A stretch of DNA of 6,312 nucleotides, taken from positions 1 through 6,312 of the forward strand of contig SVLG01000086.1 of assembly GCA_015068055.1 (NCBI GenBank), written 5' to 3'. Below, in pieces: positions 6,189 through 6,312 of the stretch. This stretch comes from Oscillospiraceae bacterium (GTDB taxonomy: Bacteria; Bacillota_A; Clostridia; Oscillospirales; Oscillospiraceae). Under the pieces are notes generated by a model, which saw only the letters and a program-made list of their open reading frames with translations, was not told where the DNA came from and did not search any database. The position numbers and the translations under genes are program-made. Numbering within the stretch: the stretch's first letter is position 1; every line of letters begins with the position of its first letter.

Positions 6189-6312
6189 CAGCGCAGGAGA
6201 GACTGGATGCCATTCTTCCCGCTCTGGAGCGGGAATACCCCATGGCCGACTGCACGTTGGAGGAGCGTGATCCCTGGAAGCTGCTGGTGCAGGTACGGCT
6301 TGCCGCCCAGTG
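6185..6312 (+). CDS. nth: Endonuclease III (DNA glycosylase/AP lyase), N-terminal fragment
   Basis: The first 42 codons are present; the gene runs off the right edge. The peptide MTAQERLDAILPALEREYPM continues with ADCTLEERDPWKLLVQVRLA and AQ. The pattern YP-x(n)-L-x(4)-P-W-LLVxVRLAAQ is the first helix and the start of the HhH-GPD fold of endonuclease III, where many families read LLVAxxLSAQTTD. The enzyme removes oxidised pyrimidines and nicks abasic sites in base-excision repair. The catalytic Lys and Asp, the helix-hairpin-helix and the iron-sulfur cysteines lie beyond the window, so they cannot be checked. The ATG overlaps the MATE stop by four bases and is preceded by a strong GGAGG (6173-6177) at seven bases, which fixes the start. 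Confidence 0.82.
   Translation, partial: MTAQERLDAILPALEREYPMADCTLEERDPWKLLVQVRLAAQ

Noticed and set aside
1..6312. A hidden novel system: CRISPR array, tRNA or other RNA gene, insertion sequence, toxin-antitoxin or defence module
   Set aside because: No direct repeats with spacers, tRNA-like cloverleaf, transposase or terminal inverted repeats were seen. Every long frame is explained by a known family, and the only non-coding stretches are 75-284 and 2282-2345.

Overview
The window is a GC-rich, almost fully coding stretch of ordinary chromosome. It most likely comes from an anaerobic member of the Clostridia, and the Oscillospiraceae (Oscillibacter/Flavonifractor-like gut bacteria) are my best guess. 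Three things point there: a pyruvate:ferredoxin oxidoreductase start, the Firmicutes-type Asp23-FakA gene pair, and a trmN6-rsmI pair like yabB-yabC of Bacillus. The family-level assignment is inference from gene style and base composition, not a database result.

Layout. Bases 1-74 hold the first 24 codons of a leftward nifJ-type gene (pyruvate:ferredoxin oxidoreductase). Bases 75-284 are an AT-rich divergent intergenic region with one sigma70/sigmaA-like promoter in each direction, and a 20-bp inverted repeat lies just where nifJ transcription should start. Rightward, a small Asp23/Gls24 protein (285-638) is followed 14 bp later by fakA, fatty acid kinase (653-2281, GTG start). A GC-rich hairpin at 2292-2322 separates this unit from the next one.

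The second unit is a tightly packed series of five genes in which each start overlaps the preceding stop: a membrane-anchored GH25 muramidase with a Pro-Thr linker (2346-3239), a TrmN6-like tRNA adenine methyltransferase (3239-3949), the 16S rRNA 2'-O-methyltransferase RsmI (3946-4788), a MATE-family exporter (4785-6188) and the start of an endonuclease III gene, nth (6185 to the window edge).

The genes cover housekeeping work: pyruvate oxidation, use of exogenous or recycled fatty acids for phospholipid synthesis, wall hydrolysis, RNA modification, export and base-excision repair. I did not find a mobile element, CRISPR array, RNA gene, toxin-antitoxin pair or evident new defence system. The items most worth a second look are the palindrome at the nifJ start site, the odd make-up of the second operon (a wall hydrolase leading RNA-modification genes), and the alternative hairpin that competes with the terminator-like stem after fakA.
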